Shown here one piece after another: positions 26,339-35,630 of a stretch of DNA of 64,000 nt; the stretch's first letter is position 1; each line of letters starts with the position of its first letter. A program made the position numbers and the translations under genes. The DNA is from Paracoccus pantotrophus. GTDB lineage: Bacteria > Pseudomonadota > Alphaproteobacteria > Rhodobacterales > Rhodobacteraceae. The notes under the pieces were generated by a model. That model saw only the letters and a list, made by a program, of their open reading frames with translations. It ran no database searches and was not told the origin of the DNA. Location: contig NZ_CP044426.1 of NCBI RefSeq assembly GCF_008824185.1, forward strand, positions 186,001 through 250,000. Direction: 5' to 3'.

Positions 26339-28972
26339 CTACCTTCCAACCAGTTCCATAAACACCGGAAAATTCCGACGGGCTCCGCCACTATTCCAGT
26401 AGCTCTTTGATCTCTTGTAAGGCAGAGGAGTATGAAATTGAACGAATGTGCCAAGCTTCCAGCGAGGCTCAACGACAAGGTTCAAGTTCGTTCCGGGGCG
26501 TCGGCGGCGTATATGCTGGGCCACGGCCCGCGTCAGAAGCCCTGGTCCGGTTTTTGACCATGTGCTATCATTATGGCGCTCTTCCAGGGATTTTTTTGCT
26601 GCAACTGCTGCCCAAACAATGGCGGGGTGCCCTGGCGGTGCCGCAATGACGTTATTCCCCATGACGCCGCCGGGCTCCTGATACACCACAAGGTTTGACC
26701 CCAAGCGAGTCAGCGGATATGGATCTCCCACGAGCCAGTCGTCGCAATCTGCATAAATTCCACCTTGGATCATGAGGTAGCAAAGGCGAAAATAGTCACT
26801 TTCCTCCGCGGGTGATGCGGCGTTTCTCAATGCATCGGCCCAGTCTTTCCCCAAATGCCGTGTCAGGAACTTCAAGGCGGCCTTCTGGTCGAACAATTGA
26901 TAATGTTGACAAAAGGCTTTCTGCCAAGTTTGCATGATCTCCCGCAGATATGCCGGTGGGGTGCCCTTGTTCCAATATTGCATGACGCCCTCATGCCGCA
27001 CCGATCCGCTATCGGCAGGGATCACCCTTGAGCTTGTCGAAGACAACCACCTTTCGATGGTCAGTATCGCGGGGGGCGTGGTTAATGAAACATTCTTTTC
27101 GTGCTTTCTCGAAAGCAGGCAATCTGCTGCAACCAGGCCGGCCAAAGTTGAAAAGAAATGCGGGTTGCTGTTTGCGCTTTGCCCCGACTGGTTATCCTTC
27201 ACCAGATCGACTGCTGCGTCCAGGCGTCCAAGACGGATCAGCGATCGCAGTCGCATCTCGAAGTGGCTTTTCAATTTTCCCGACTCTTGAAGGGTTTCCA
27301 GCAGCTCCATGGTTCGAGCAGGACAACCCATCTCATACCAACATACGGCCATGGCTATGGTCCACGCCCGACTTCTGGAAAAAGAAGGTTGGTCGACTTT
27401 CTCCAACTCCCTTCTGGCAATATCCATCTGGCCGCTCTTGGTGAGAGACACGATATGCTCCCGGAACAAGGTCAAATCCGATGGATGCTTTCGACGGGCC
27501 ATCCCAAGGTAACGTGCCGCAACATGCAATCTTCCCGACTGCTGCAAAAGTCGCGAAATGCTCAACACCTCCGCTACGGATCTATCATGCGGATCTCTAG
27601 GCCGGCCATGCAGAGCGTCCTTTGCCTTTCCGGTCATTCCTCCCATTTCCATGTCGAACAGAGGGCGCTCTGAATCGCCAAGCAAGCCGGAGAGGCGTTG
27701 AACAAGGCGTTCCGCCTCACGAATACCGCCTTTCGTTACCGATTTTATTATATGAACAAGATTGAAAGCTCGCAAATCATTCCGTGAAAGAATGCCTTCG
27801 ATCGCGCCGCGATAAAGATATCCCAATCCCAGGGTTTCTGCCTTTTCATATGCGTTCCATAACAGCATGACCGGCAGTGCCCTAGCGCACCGCTCTGAGG
27901 CAGATGAAAATTCCTTCAGCAGGTATTCAGCGATTTTGTCCGGCATTTCCTTTATTGGGCCGAGAGCCGCCTCGGTGATGTTTCCCGCCTGATCTGGGAG
28001 GGAATTTCGGATGCGCGATGCGAGATCCTCAGCCACCAACATCAGTTCGTCTTCTCGGCCATCCTGTATGAGATTTCTAACCTTTCCAAGCAATGCCCAT
28101 TTGTGGTCAGGTTGCTTGGCAAGGATCGCATCCAGATGCTTCTGGCTGGCCTGGAAATCCCCTGTCTCTCTTAAGGCAACAGAAATTTCGTGGTGCAGAG
28201 GGATCATGTCCGGATAACGCGATACAAGGGGGGTCAAAAACTCAAGCGCCTCGCCCGCGTCTCTCAACTGGCGCAGCAAGGCGCCCTTGCGCACCAGAAG
28301 ATTGGCGTTTTCCGGTAGGATATTCAAAGCATTGTCGATGGCCTCGATTGCTTCTACCTGTCGACCCACTTGCATGAGGGTTTTGGCCCTTCCGAGCAGG
28401 GCCCATTTGTGCTGAGGTTGCCTGGCCAGGATCGCGTCAATATGCTCCAAGCTGGCCTGCAGATTTCCTGTCTCTTGGAAAGCAACAGAAACTTCGCGAC
28501 GGAGAGAAATATTGTCTGGAAAATGGGACAGAAGGGGAAGCAAGAAATCAAGCGCTTCTCTGGCGCCCCTAAACTGGCGCAGCATTGCACCTTTACGCAC
28601 CAAGAGGTCGATGTTCTCGGGCAGGATATTCAAGGCGTTGTCGATGGCCGCGAACGCTTCCACCTGTCGACCCGCTTGCATGAGGGTTTTGACCCTTCCG
28701 AGCAAAGCCCATTTGTGGCGAGGCTGCTTGACCAGAATCGCATCAAGATGCTCAAGGCTGGCCTGGAGATTGCCTGCCTCCCGAGAGGCAATGGAAAGCT
28801 CGTAGCGCAGAGGTATCTGGTCTGGATGACGTGGTAGTAAGGGGATTAGTACCTTGAGTGATTCTTCTGGTCCTTTCTGCTGCCGCAGCAAGGCAGCTTT
28901 TTCTACATATGAACTAACCTCACGAGGTTTTATTCGAGTTTCGTTCTCGATCAAATCCAGGTCATTAAGCAT
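26339..28972 (-). CDS. TPR protein with C-terminal GT32-type glycosyltransferase domain
   Basis: An intact 877-residue protein in visibly AT-richer DNA than its surroundings. Residues about 20-320 are TPR-like helical repeats, including a 102-residue unit present two and a half times (HKWALLGR...TLMQ...EAIDNALNILPEN). Residues 330-620 continue as looser TPR-like helices. Residues about 640-877 resemble GT32 sugar transferases: QYWNKGTPPAYLREIMQTW, FRLCYLMIQGGIYADCDDWL with a DxDD metal/nucleotide-sugar motif at about 742-745, and NNVIAAPPGHP. No signal peptide is seen, so it is probably cytosolic. It lies 151 bp behind a Hint-domain gene on the same strand. The acceptor and sugar are unknown. 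Confidence 0.8.
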   Translation of the reverse strand: MLNDLDLIENETRIKPREVSSYVEKAALLRQQKGPEESLKVLIPLLPRHPDQIPLRYELSIASREAGNLQASLEHLDAILVKQPRHKWALLGRVKTLMQAGRQVEAFAAIDNALNILPENIDLLVRKGAMLRQFRGAREALDFLLPLLSHFPDNISLRREVSVAFQETGNLQASLEHIDAILARQPQHKWALLGRAKTLMQVGRQVEAIEAIDNALNILPENANLLVRKGALLRQLRDAGEALEFLTPLVSRYPDMIPLHHEISVALRETGDFQASQKHLDAILAKQPDHKWALLGKVRNLIQDGREDELMLVAEDLASRIRNSLPDQAGNITEAALGPIKEMPDKIAEYLLKEFSSASERCARALPVMLLWNAYEKAETLGLGYLYRGAIEGILSRNDLRAFNLVHIIKSVTKGGIREAERLVQRLSGLLGDSERPLFDMEMGGMTGKAKDALHGRPRDPHDRSVAEVLSISRLLQQSGRLHVAARYLGMARRKHPSDLTLFREHIVSLTKSGQMDIARRELEKVDQPSFSRSRAWTIAMAVCWYEMGCPARTMELLETLQESGKLKSHFEMRLRSLIRLGRLDAAVDLVKDNQSGQSANSNPHFFSTLAGLVAADCLLSRKHEKNVSLTTPPAILTIERWLSSTSSRVIPADSGSVRHEGVMQYWNKGTPPAYLREIMQTWQKAFCQHYQLFDQKAALKFLTRHLGKDWADALRNAASPAEESDYFRLCYLMIQGGIYADCDDWLVGDPYPLTRLGSNLVVYQEPGGVMGNNVIAAPPGHPAIVWAAVAAKKSLEERHNDSTWSKTGPGLLTRAVAQHIRRRRPGTNLNLVVEPRWKLGTFVQFHTPLPYKRSKSYWNSGGARRNFPVFMELVGR
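28040..28840 (-). repeat. 306-bp in-frame tandem repeat inside the TPR-GT32 gene
   Basis: Anchor text GCCCATTTGTG occurs at about 28095, 28401 and 28707, exactly 306 bases apart. Each unit encodes 102 residues (about residues 45-146, 147-248 and a partial third). The high nucleotide similarity between units points to recent internal duplication. Confidence 0.8.
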
Positions 28973-29123
28973 TATTCTAATACACTTTTGGGATAGGCTC
29001 GGGCGCTATGATTTTTATTGCTTATGATGCTTCTGGTAAAAATGCCCGGCCTTGTGCCGTGCCTGCAACGATTATCCGTGCCGACATAGCCAAAGTCCGG
29101 GCATGGGAGTTTGGGACTGATCG

Positions 29124-30353
29124 TCAGGCGGCTTTCAGTTTCGCCATCAAGACGTCGAATTCCCGGTCCACCTGATCAGAGAACGAGCCGGCGCCGAGAC
29201 GTTCGCAAAGATATGCGGGCAACTGCCGGCGCGCGGAAATGCGAATGCGCTTCATCTCCGAGATGATCCGCTCTGCGCCATAGAGGGCCAGATACTCGTC
29301 ATGGTTGTCGAACGACTTTCGGCTGATGTAGTCGACAAACGTTTCGGTCGGCGCACCATTCGCCAAGATCTCGTCGTGGTTCTCAGTCTCGATATGATAA
29401 TAGGTGAACTCGCTGGGCATCGCAGTACTGTCGACGAAGCAGATCGAACTACCATTAACCAGCGCGCCCGCATTGATCACCATATCGTCGATAATCATGC
29501 CATGGTCGGCAGTGACATACAGATCGCTATGCGGAAGCCCGTCACCTAGCGATCCGGCTTTGATGCAAACCGGAAGATGGCGGCTGTCAAGCCGGTTATT
29601 GCGAACGGTCCTGCGGCCCACCCATTTTATGGTGATCGCCTTTCCTGTATGGGCCAGGATTTCATCGCCGGCAACCAGGGTTTCCACCGGCTTTTCGCCA
29701 TCCGGAGTCGCGATCAGGGTTCCATGAAGGAAGCAAGGCAGTACTTCTTCATCAGTCAGGTCCATGGTTCCAGTTTCGTCGACCTCCACGGTAATCGCGG
29801 CCGTATCCAGGGCGTCTTGGACAGCATCACCGGCCCCGCGGATAAGTGCTGCAGCGGTGCCGCCGACCAAGGGAACGTCCTCCACAGCACTGGCCAGGTT
29901 TTCCAATGCTTCGCTCACGTCCGCGCCGACCGCCGTATATTCGTTTCCGGCCAGCGTGATGGTCAGCTCGACGCCCAGATGGCTGGGATCCAGCCCGTCT
30001 TCACTGATGACATAGAAATTTCCACTCTCGTCCTGGAAGAGTTCGCCCTCGAGAGGGTTCAATGTGGCGCCGAGACTGAACAGCGCGCCCAGCCCGACCT
30101 CCACCGAAGCAGTGGAAACCGTGATATCCCCGACATATGTCCCTGAAATGAGGGTATTTTCGTCGGAGTCGACAAGCGACAGCTCGTCCCCGTTCGAAAG
30201 CGTTGTGCCCGTGGGCGATTCGACATCATAGAGGGAAAATTCATTATCAGGCTGATTGGTGATATTAAGAAGGTTCAGGTCATTGGTGTCAATGATGATA
30301 GTATCGCCTTCAATCTGGATCAGACCTTCCGGAAGCTCTGTGAAATAGGGCAT
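29124..30353 (-). CDS. Hint-domain (Hedgehog/intein-type) protein
   Basis: A 409-residue acidic protein. Residues about 1-205 are a beta-rich, Asp/Glu/Thr-rich region (IQIEGDTIIIDTNDLNLLNI, STASVEVGLGALFSLGATL) of exported-adhesin character. Residues about 207-340 form a Hint_2-type domain: CFLHGTLIATPDGEKPVETL with the nucleophile at Cys207, VAGDEILAHTGKAITIKWVG, and the TADHG His motif. A basic helical tail follows (MKRIRISARRQLPAYLCERL). The ATG at 30353 has GTGAGG seven bases upstream; the in-frame GTG at 30365 is part of that site. There is no classical signal peptide, so export would be by another route. Autoprocessing is inferred from the domain. Confidence 0.82.
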   Translation of the reverse strand: MPYFTELPEGLIQIEGDTIIIDTNDLNLLNITNQPDNEFSLYDVESPTGTTLSNGDELSLVDSDENTLISGTYVGDITVSTASVEVGLGALFSLGATLNPLEGELFQDESGNFYVISEDGLDPSHLGVELTITLAGNEYTAVGADVSEALENLASAVEDVPLVGGTAAALIRGAGDAVQDALDTAAITVEVDETGTMDLTDEEVLPCFLHGTLIATPDGEKPVETLVAGDEILAHTGKAITIKWVGRRTVRNNRLDSRHLPVCIKAGSLGDGLPHSDLYVTADHGMIIDDMVINAGALVNGSSICFVDSTAMPSEFTYYHIETENHDEILANGAPTETFVDYISRKSFDNHDEYLALYGAERIISEMKRIRISARRQLPAYLCERLGAGSFSDQVDREFDVLMAKLKAA

Positions 30354-30656
30354 GTAATTCCTCACTAAGCGAATGTTTATTTCATGCGGAGTTAACTTTC
30401 GTCCGCCATCGAACCGGCGCCAAAGTCACAAAACATTAATGAAAAATACCATAACCAGCCCACGCCATCACGATTCGATAACGGGCAATTTATTTGCAGC
30501 ATGATACTGGATAGAAATCAAGGGTTTTCTAGATGGGTCATGTCTTTTTCGACCCGCCGCACTGCGCGATCTGGCAGAAGCCTGGCCGGCCACTAGAATA
30601 GTCGGCCCTCGGTCCGGCCTTGATGCATGATTCATCCTGCGGATGGCGGCGGGCGG
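30354..30656. other. AT-rich spacer upstream of the Hint gene
   Basis: About 300 bases without a gene. The part next to the Hint start (30366-30510) is clearly AT-rich (CATTAATGAAAAATACC) and presumably carries the promoter; no named operator was recognised. The rest is ordinary GC-rich debris leading into an IS5-like fragment. Confidence 0.4.
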
Positions 30657-30659
30657 GAC

Positions 30660-30992
30660 ATGACCGGCGGGGCGGACAAGACGCGCGGGGCGTTGTTCAG
30701 CTGTTTCGACCTCGAGGCGCGTATCCCTGCGCGGCAGCCACTTTGCAAGATCCGGTGGGTGATGAGCAAGGCCCAGGCCGGCCTGGACGCCGAGTGCGAG
30801 GCGCTCTACATCAAGTTCGGACACCCTTCGATCACGCCGGAGTGGCCGATTCGGGTCTACCTGATCCAGATACGGTTCTTGGTTTGCTCTGAGCGTCAGT
30901 TGTGGAGCAGATGCAGCATGACCTGCCGTACCGGCTGGTCGTGGATCCTGGGACCGAAGACCCAGCGTGGATTCCGACCGGCTTCTGACGAC
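30660..30992 (+). mobile_element. IS5-like transposase N-terminal fragment
   Basis: The frame from ATG 30660 reads RGALFSCFDLEARIPARQPL, AQAGLDAECEALYIKFGHPS and then PIRVYLIQIRFLVCSERQL, the N-terminal pattern of IS5/IS1182-like transposases that usually reads DLEARIPARHPLR...SIAPERLIRA. After SERQL the frame shifts (QMQHDLPYRLVVDPGTEDPAW in the next frame). The DDE domain is missing. Confidence 0.65.
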
Positions 30993-31158
30993 TGGCAGTC
31001 AGGGAGGGTTATTGTGGCGATCCTGGCGTAGCCGCAGCGGTCGCGACACCTATGGGTCGAACCTCGTGCTTTCGTAACCGATGGGGTGGACGCCCCCCCG
31101 ACGGCATCGATGTGCCAAGGTAGCGGGTGTTGAAACACCGCTATAGAGGAGAGCGTCC

Positions 31159-31765
31159 ATGGGAGAGGTTAGCATCATCGGGCTGGATTTGGCCAAGAAC
31201 GTGTTCCAGCTGCACGGCGCGGGGGCCGATGGGTCTGTCATTTTCCGGCGTAAACTTTCGCGTGTGCAGCTTTTGCGTTTCCTGGCGGAGCAGCCGCGCT
31301 GCATAGTGGCGATGGAGGCCTGTGCGTCGGCGCATCGCTGGGGCCGAAAGGTCGGTGAGTTGGGCCACGCGGTCAGACTGATTGCGCCGGCCTATGTGAA
31401 GCCGTTCGTAAAGCGGCAGAAGAACGACGCTGCCGATGCCGAGGCCATCGCGGAGGCGGCATCGCGCCCGACCATGCGGTTCGTGGAGGTGAAGCGCGTG
31501 ACGAAGCAAGTTGCGGGCCTGACGTTCAAGACGCGCGATCTGCTCGTGCGGCAGCGAACGCAGGCGATCTCGGTGCTGCGGGGTCATCTGGCGGAATACG
31601 GCCTGATTGCCCCGCAGGGACCGGCGCATTTGGCACGCCTGAAGCATGCGCTCGAGCAGTCTGGTTCCGAACTGCCCGAAGCTGTCCTTGCCAATCTGTC
31701 AAAATACCACGTTGCGGACCGCCAAAGCCGCCATTCGGACGCGACTGCTTATTTCGGTGGAATAA
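31159..31765 (+). mobile_element. IS110-family transposase, 3'-truncated
   Basis: The ATG at 31159 follows AGAGGAGAG and opens a frame with the RuvC-like DEDD domain of IS110: SIIGLDLAKNVFQLHG, IVAMEACASAHRW, APAYVKPFVKRQKNDAADAE and a helical LRGHLAEYGLIAPQG. Similarity stops at about residue 190-200; the transposase_20 domain with its catalytic Ser is absent, and an IS66 terminal sequence begins at 31775. The remaining frame reads into that element and is not meaningful. Confidence 0.85.
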
Positions 31766-31774
31766 TTGACAAGT

Positions 31775-32340
31775 GTAAGCGGCACCGCACCTGCTTTCAG
31801 CTTGACGGCTTGAAGTTCCAGGGCAGCAGATCGTCGATCCTCGCTTGCGGGTGACTGGCGGCCACGGCTTCCAAGGTTGTCTTGAGGTAGGCGAAGGGCT
31901 CGACGCCGTTGACCTTAGCGGTAGCGATTAGGGATGCGATGCGAGCCCATGATCGACCGCCCTCGTCATGGCCGGCGAAGAGTGCGTTCTTGCGGGTCAG
32001 GGCGATCGGGCGGATCAGGTTCTCGATGCTGTTGGAGTCGATCTCGACCCGGCCATCGCGCAGGAAGGTCTGCAGCCCGTCCCAGTGACGATGGATATAG
32101 GCCAGTTTCTCCCCGAGGCGGGACTTTATCGATATGCGCCGGCACTGCAGCTGCAGCCAGTCGCCAAAGGCGGCGACCAGCGGCGCACTGTGCGCCTGGC
32201 GAGCCGACAGTCGTTGGCCGTGGCCCATGCTACGGGTCTCAGCCTCGATCCGGTAAAGCTCGGCGATCCGGCGCAGGCCCTCGGCCGCGATCTCGGAGCC
32301 GTCGCGCTCGAAGATCTCCTTCAACTTGCGCCTTGCATGT
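31775..32340 (-). mobile_element. IS66-family remnant: terminal repeat and tnpC C-terminal half
   Basis: The outer end GTAAGCGGCACCGCACC is at 31775. The minus frame ending at 31797 encodes the second half of an IS66 TnpC: HARRKLKEIFERDGSEIAAE, KLAYIHRHWDGLQTFLRDGR, VEIDSNSIENLIRPIALTRK, NALFAGHDEGGRSWA and the C-terminal PQARIDDLLPWNF. It is cut at about 32340, where an IS3 element begins. Orientation is opposite to the IS66 N-terminal half at 25.2-25.9 kb. Confidence 0.88.
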
Positions 32341-33179
32341 TCGAGATGCGCCAGGCCAGAACCTTGCGGGTGAACCAGTCCATGATGGCCACCAGATACA
32401 GGAAGCCGCGCCGCATCGGCAGGTAGGTGATATCGGCGCACCAGACCTGGCCGGGACGATCCACCCGCAGCCCGCCCAGCAGATAGGGCCAGGTCTTGCG
32501 ACCCTTCCTCGGCTTGCTGGTGTTGGGCTTCTGGTAGATCGGCATCAGGCGCATGAGCCGCATCAGCCGCCGGATGCGCTTCTGGTTCACGCCATGGCCT
32601 TCATTCTGCAGATGCCAGGTCATCTGCCGGACGCCGTAGAAGGGCGTATCGAGGAACTGCTGGTCGATCAGCCGCATCAGCCCGAGGTTCCGCTCCGTCT
32701 CTCCGGCCGGTTCATGATAGAACGACGAGCGCGAGATCGACAGCAGGCGGCACTGCGCCACGATCGACAGCGCGGGATGGTCCCGCTCAATCATCCCACG
32801 CCTCACTTGCCGGTCCACGGCTTGAGCTTTCGTGACAAAAAATCGTTGGCGACGGCCAGCTCCCCGATCTTGGCGTGCAGCGACCGGACCGTCTCCTCAT
32901 CCACTTCCGCAACGGGCTTTCTGCCGCCGCGCTCGAAGATATCCGCAGCCCCGTCGAGCAGCGCCTTCTTCCACTGGTGGATCATCGTCGGATGCACGCC
33001 GTATTCGGCGGCCAGCTCAGACACAGTGCGCTCGCCCTTCACGGCCTCAAGCGCCACGCGCGCCTTGAAGCCCGCGTCATGGTTCCTGCGCTTCCGCATT
33101 CCTAATCTCCTTGTCCGTGGAGACCAGCAAACGTCAGATCGTAGCTTCCGTCACTGTCCGATTTCAGGGGAGTAGCTCA
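32340..33179 (-). mobile_element. IS3-family element, 5' part (orfA plus start of orfB)
   Basis: orfA (33099-32803) encodes MRKRRNHDAGFKARVALEAV, an HTH of the YGVHPTMIHQWKK type and a leucine-rich C-terminus. orfB overlaps it by 16 bases and encodes IVAQCRLLSISRSSFYH, FYGVRQMTWHLQNEGHGVNQ and the first DDE Asp region WCADITYLPMRRGFLYLVA, ending with RKVLAWRISN at the junction with IS66. The outer end TGAGCTACTCCCCTG lies at 33179. The catalytic second Asp and Glu are missing. An orfA-orfB frameshift product would have been normal for the family. Confidence 0.88.
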
Positions 33180-33349
33180 TGATCCGGAAATCCATCAAGA
33201 CACGCGGCTCGTTTCCGACGGATGAGGCTGCGGCCAAGCTGATCCATCTCGCGATCCGCAATTTCGAGAAAGATGGCCGCAACGTTCGGGAATGGTTTGC
33301 GGCCCGCAATCAGTTCGCCAAAATGTGCAACGGGCGCTTCGCCGCCTGA
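33179..33349 (+). mobile_element. IS256-family transposase C-terminal fragment
   Basis: The plus frame reads MIRKSIKTRGSFPTDEAAAK, LIHLAIRNFEKDGRNVREWF and AARNQFAKMCNGRFAA before TGA at 33347. This is the conserved last 56 residues of IS256-type transposases. The upstream part has been replaced by the IS3 element end. Confidence 0.75.
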
Positions 33350-33626
33350 GTGTCTGAAACCCCATGGAACGGGACAGATACACAGAGTTCAGGACACTCC
33401 CGACCCCATTGCAATGATCCGTAGCGCCGCAACCTTTGATTTTTATTGACCGTATTGTTCCGGTTTCCCCGCGCAACCCCTCTCATTGTGCAAAAAGCAT
33501 CAAGGCTTCTGGCGCTCTCCATTGTAATGTATTGAGTCCACGTAGAAAAATAGCCACGCGGTCCCAAATCCTTTGTCCCCCATCATGCGTCCAGGGGGCG
33601 GTCAAACATGGAGGCAGAGCCCTCTT

Positions 33627-34502
33627 CTACCGCGTCGGTACCGGCTCCTCGCCGGAATAGTCGTAGAAGCCGCGCCCGGTCTTGCGGCCCAGCCAGCCCG
33701 CCTCGACATATTTCACCAAGAGCGGGCAGGGGCGGTATTTCGTATCCGCCAGCCCCTCGTGCAGCACGTTCATGATCGCAAGGCAGGTGTCCAGGCCGAT
33801 GAAATCCGCCAGTTCCAGCGGCCCCATCGGATGGTTGGCGCCCAGCTTCATCGACTGGTCGATGGACTTGACCGAGCCGACACCCTCGTAAAGCGTATAG
33901 ACCGCTTCGTTGATCATCGGCATCAGGATGCGGTTGACGATGAAGGCCGGGAAATCCTCGGCGCTGGCCGAGGTCTTGCCGATCTTCTCGACCACCTCGA
34001 CCAGGGCCTTGTAGGTCTCCTCGTTGGTGGCGATGCCGCGGATCAACTCGACCAGCTGCATGACCGGAACCGGGTTCATGAAATGGAAGCCCATGAAGCG
34101 CTCGGGACGGTCGGTGCGGCTGGCCAGCCGGGTAATCGAGATCGACGAGGTGTTCGAGGTCAGGATGGTCTCGGGCTTCAGATGCGGCAGGAGATCCTCG
34201 AAGATTGCCTGCTTGACGGTTTCGCGCTCGGTCGCGGCCTCGATGATCAGGTCGGTCCTGCCCAGGTCCGCCAGGGTCATCGTGGTGGCGATGCGCTTCA
34301 TCGCCGCATCCTTGTCCTCGGGGGTGATCTTGCCGCGGCTGACCTGGCGGTCCAGGTTGTGGTCGATCTGCGCCAGCGCCCTGTCCAGCGCCTCGCGCGA
34401 GATGTCGGTCATCAGCACGTCATAACCCGCCAGCGCAAAGACATGCGCGATGCCGTTGCCCATCTGCCCGGCGCCGATCACGCCCACCGATTGAATCGCC
34501 AT
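33627..34502 (-). CDS. hbdA: 3-hydroxybutyryl-CoA dehydrogenase
   Basis: A 291-residue NAD(P)-dependent dehydrogenase that interconverts acetoacetyl-CoA and 3-hydroxybutyryl-CoA. The N-terminal Rossmann motif is [32 protein letters not shown], the signature [19 protein letters not shown] with the catalytic His, and the C-terminal domain MLPMINEAV-like [19 protein letters not shown] and [12 protein letters not shown] are all present. The ATG at 34502 follows GAAAGGATGAGG. It lies downstream of etfBA but beyond an intrinsic terminator, so it likely has its own promoter. The right edge of the IS island is only about 280 bp from its stop, a stretch in which nothing else was recognised. Confidence 0.95.
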   Translation of the reverse strand: MAIQSVGVIGAGQMGNGIAHVFALAGYDVLMTDISREALDRALAQIDHNLDRQVSRGKITPEDKDAAMKRIATTMTLADLGRTDLIIEAATERETVKQAIFEDLLPHLKPETILTSNTSSISITRLASRTDRPERFMGFHFMNPVPVMQLVELIRGIATNEETYKALVEVVEKIGKTSASAEDFPAFIVNRILMPMINEAVYTLYEGVGSVKSIDQSMKLGANHPMGPLELADFIGLDTCLAIMNVLHEGLADTKYRPCPLLVKYVEAGWLGRKTGRGFYDYSGEEPVPTR

Positions 34503-34565
34503 GAACCTCATCCTTTCGTCGGTCAGGCGGGACGATAGGCGCAAGCGGGCCGGACGTTCAATGCA

Positions 34566-34596
34566 AAAACCGCCCGGCGGCCGGTCGGGCGGTTTT
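34566..34596 (-). terminator. intrinsic terminator after etfBA
   Basis: An 11-bp perfect stem (34566-34576 with 34586-34596) with a nine-base loop; on the minus strand it is followed by a run of T (GGTTTTTGC). It should end the etfBA transcript before hbdA. Confidence 0.85.
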
Positions 34597-34619
34597 CGGG
34601 ATATGTTCCGGGCGGTGAG

Positions 34620-34699
34620 GGGCTCTGCCCCCCGCGGCCCCGTGGCCCCTCGATGGGGCCGCGGGGTCGCTTCCCCGGGGTATTTGCGAAACGGTGAAA
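34620..34699. repeat. GC palindrome block and GGTATTTG repeat (copy B)
   Basis: Just beyond the etfA stop lies the core GGTATTTGCGAAACGGTGAA (34679-34698), one base different from copy A at 1.02 kb. It is followed by nested GC-rich palindromes (GCGGCCCCGTGG, CGATGGGGCCGCGG). Confidence 0.7.
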
Positions 34700-34703
34700 G
34701 CGC

Positions 34704-35630
34704 TCAGAGCTTGCCGGTCAGTTCCGGGACCACGGAGAACAGGTCGCCGACCAGGCCGTAATCGGCGATCTGGAAGATCGGCGCCTCCTCGTCCTTGTTG
34801 ATCGCCACGATCACCTTGCTGTCCTTCATCCCCGCCAGGTGCTGGATCGCGCCCGAGATGCCCACCGCGACATAGAGCTCGGGGGCGACCACCTTGCCGG
34901 TCTGGCCGACCTGCCAGTCGTTCGGGGCATAGCCGCTGTCCACCGCCGCGCGCGAGGCGCCCACCGCGGCGCCGAGCTTGTCGGCCAGCTCTTCGATGAT
35001 CGCGAAGCTCTCCTTCGAGCCGAGGCCGCGGCCGCCCGAGACCACGCGTTTCGCCGAGGTCAGCTCGGGGCGGTCGCTCTCGGCCACCTCGTCGGCGACC
35101 CAGCTCGACAGGCCCGGATCGGCGGCAGCGGCGGTCTCGGTGACCGGGGCGTTGCCGCCGATCCCCGCCGCGTCGAAGCTCGCCGTGCGGATGGTGAAGA
35201 CCTTCTTCGCGTCCTTCGAGCGCACCACCTGGATGGCGTTGCCGGCATAGATCGGCCGCTCGAAGGTCTCGGCGTCGATCACGGCCGAGACATCCGACAG
35301 CACCATCACGTCCAAGAGCGCCGCAACCCGCGGCATGACGTTCTTGGCGTCCGTGGTCGCCGGCGCGGCGATGTGGTCGTAATCGCCGGCCAGGCCCAGG
35401 ATCAGCGCCGCGGTCGGCTCGGCCAGGCGGTGGCCGTAAAGCGGGGCTTCCGCGACCAGCACCCTGGCGACCCCGGCGATCGTCGCCGCCTCCTCGGCGG
35501 CCGCTTTGGCCGAGGCGCCGGCGCAGAGCACCGTCACATCGCCAAGCGCCTTGACCGCCTGCACCGCCTTGGCGGTCGCATCGCGGTTCAGCACCCCGTT
35601 CGTCACTTCCCCAAGCAGCAGAACAGCCAT
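34704..35630 (-). CDS. etfA: electron transfer flavoprotein alpha subunit
   Basis: A 308-residue subunit that, with EtfB, carries electrons from acyl-CoA and other dehydrogenases to ETF:ubiquinone oxidoreductase. The C-terminal FAD-binding part shows [43 protein letters not shown] and [18 protein letters not shown], followed by [22 protein letters not shown]. The start overlaps the etfB stop by one base (TGATG), so the subunits are translationally coupled. Confidence 0.97.
   Translation of the reverse strand: MAVLLLGEVTNGVLNRDATAKAVQAVKALGDVTVLCAGASAKAAAEEAATIAGVARVLVAEAPLYGHRLAEPTAALILGLAGDYDHIAAPATTDAKNVMPRVAALLDVMVLSDVSAVIDAETFERPIYAGNAIQVVRSKDAKKVFTIRTASFDAAGIGGNAPVTETAAAADPGLSSWVADEVAESDRPELTSAKRVVSGGRGLGSKESFAIIEELADKLGAAVGASRAAVDSGYAPNDWQVGQTGKVVAPELYVAVGISGAIQHLAGMKDSKVIVAINKDEEAPIFQIADYGLVGDLFSVVPELTGKL

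Noticed and set aside
31690..31854. C-terminal 50 residues of the IS110 open frame
   Set aside because: They read into the IS66 terminal repeat and tnpC end and are not part of the IS110 protein.
24683..33179. IS3 C-half at 24.7-25.1 kb and N-half at 32.3-33.2 kb as one element split by a 7-kb insertion
   Set aside because: Orientation would fit, but the residues (NKVLIHSDQGSQFTS with HSMSRRGNCHDN versus VWCADITYLPMRRG with the HAWETGS-type end at 26.1 kb) suggest different IS3 subgroups.
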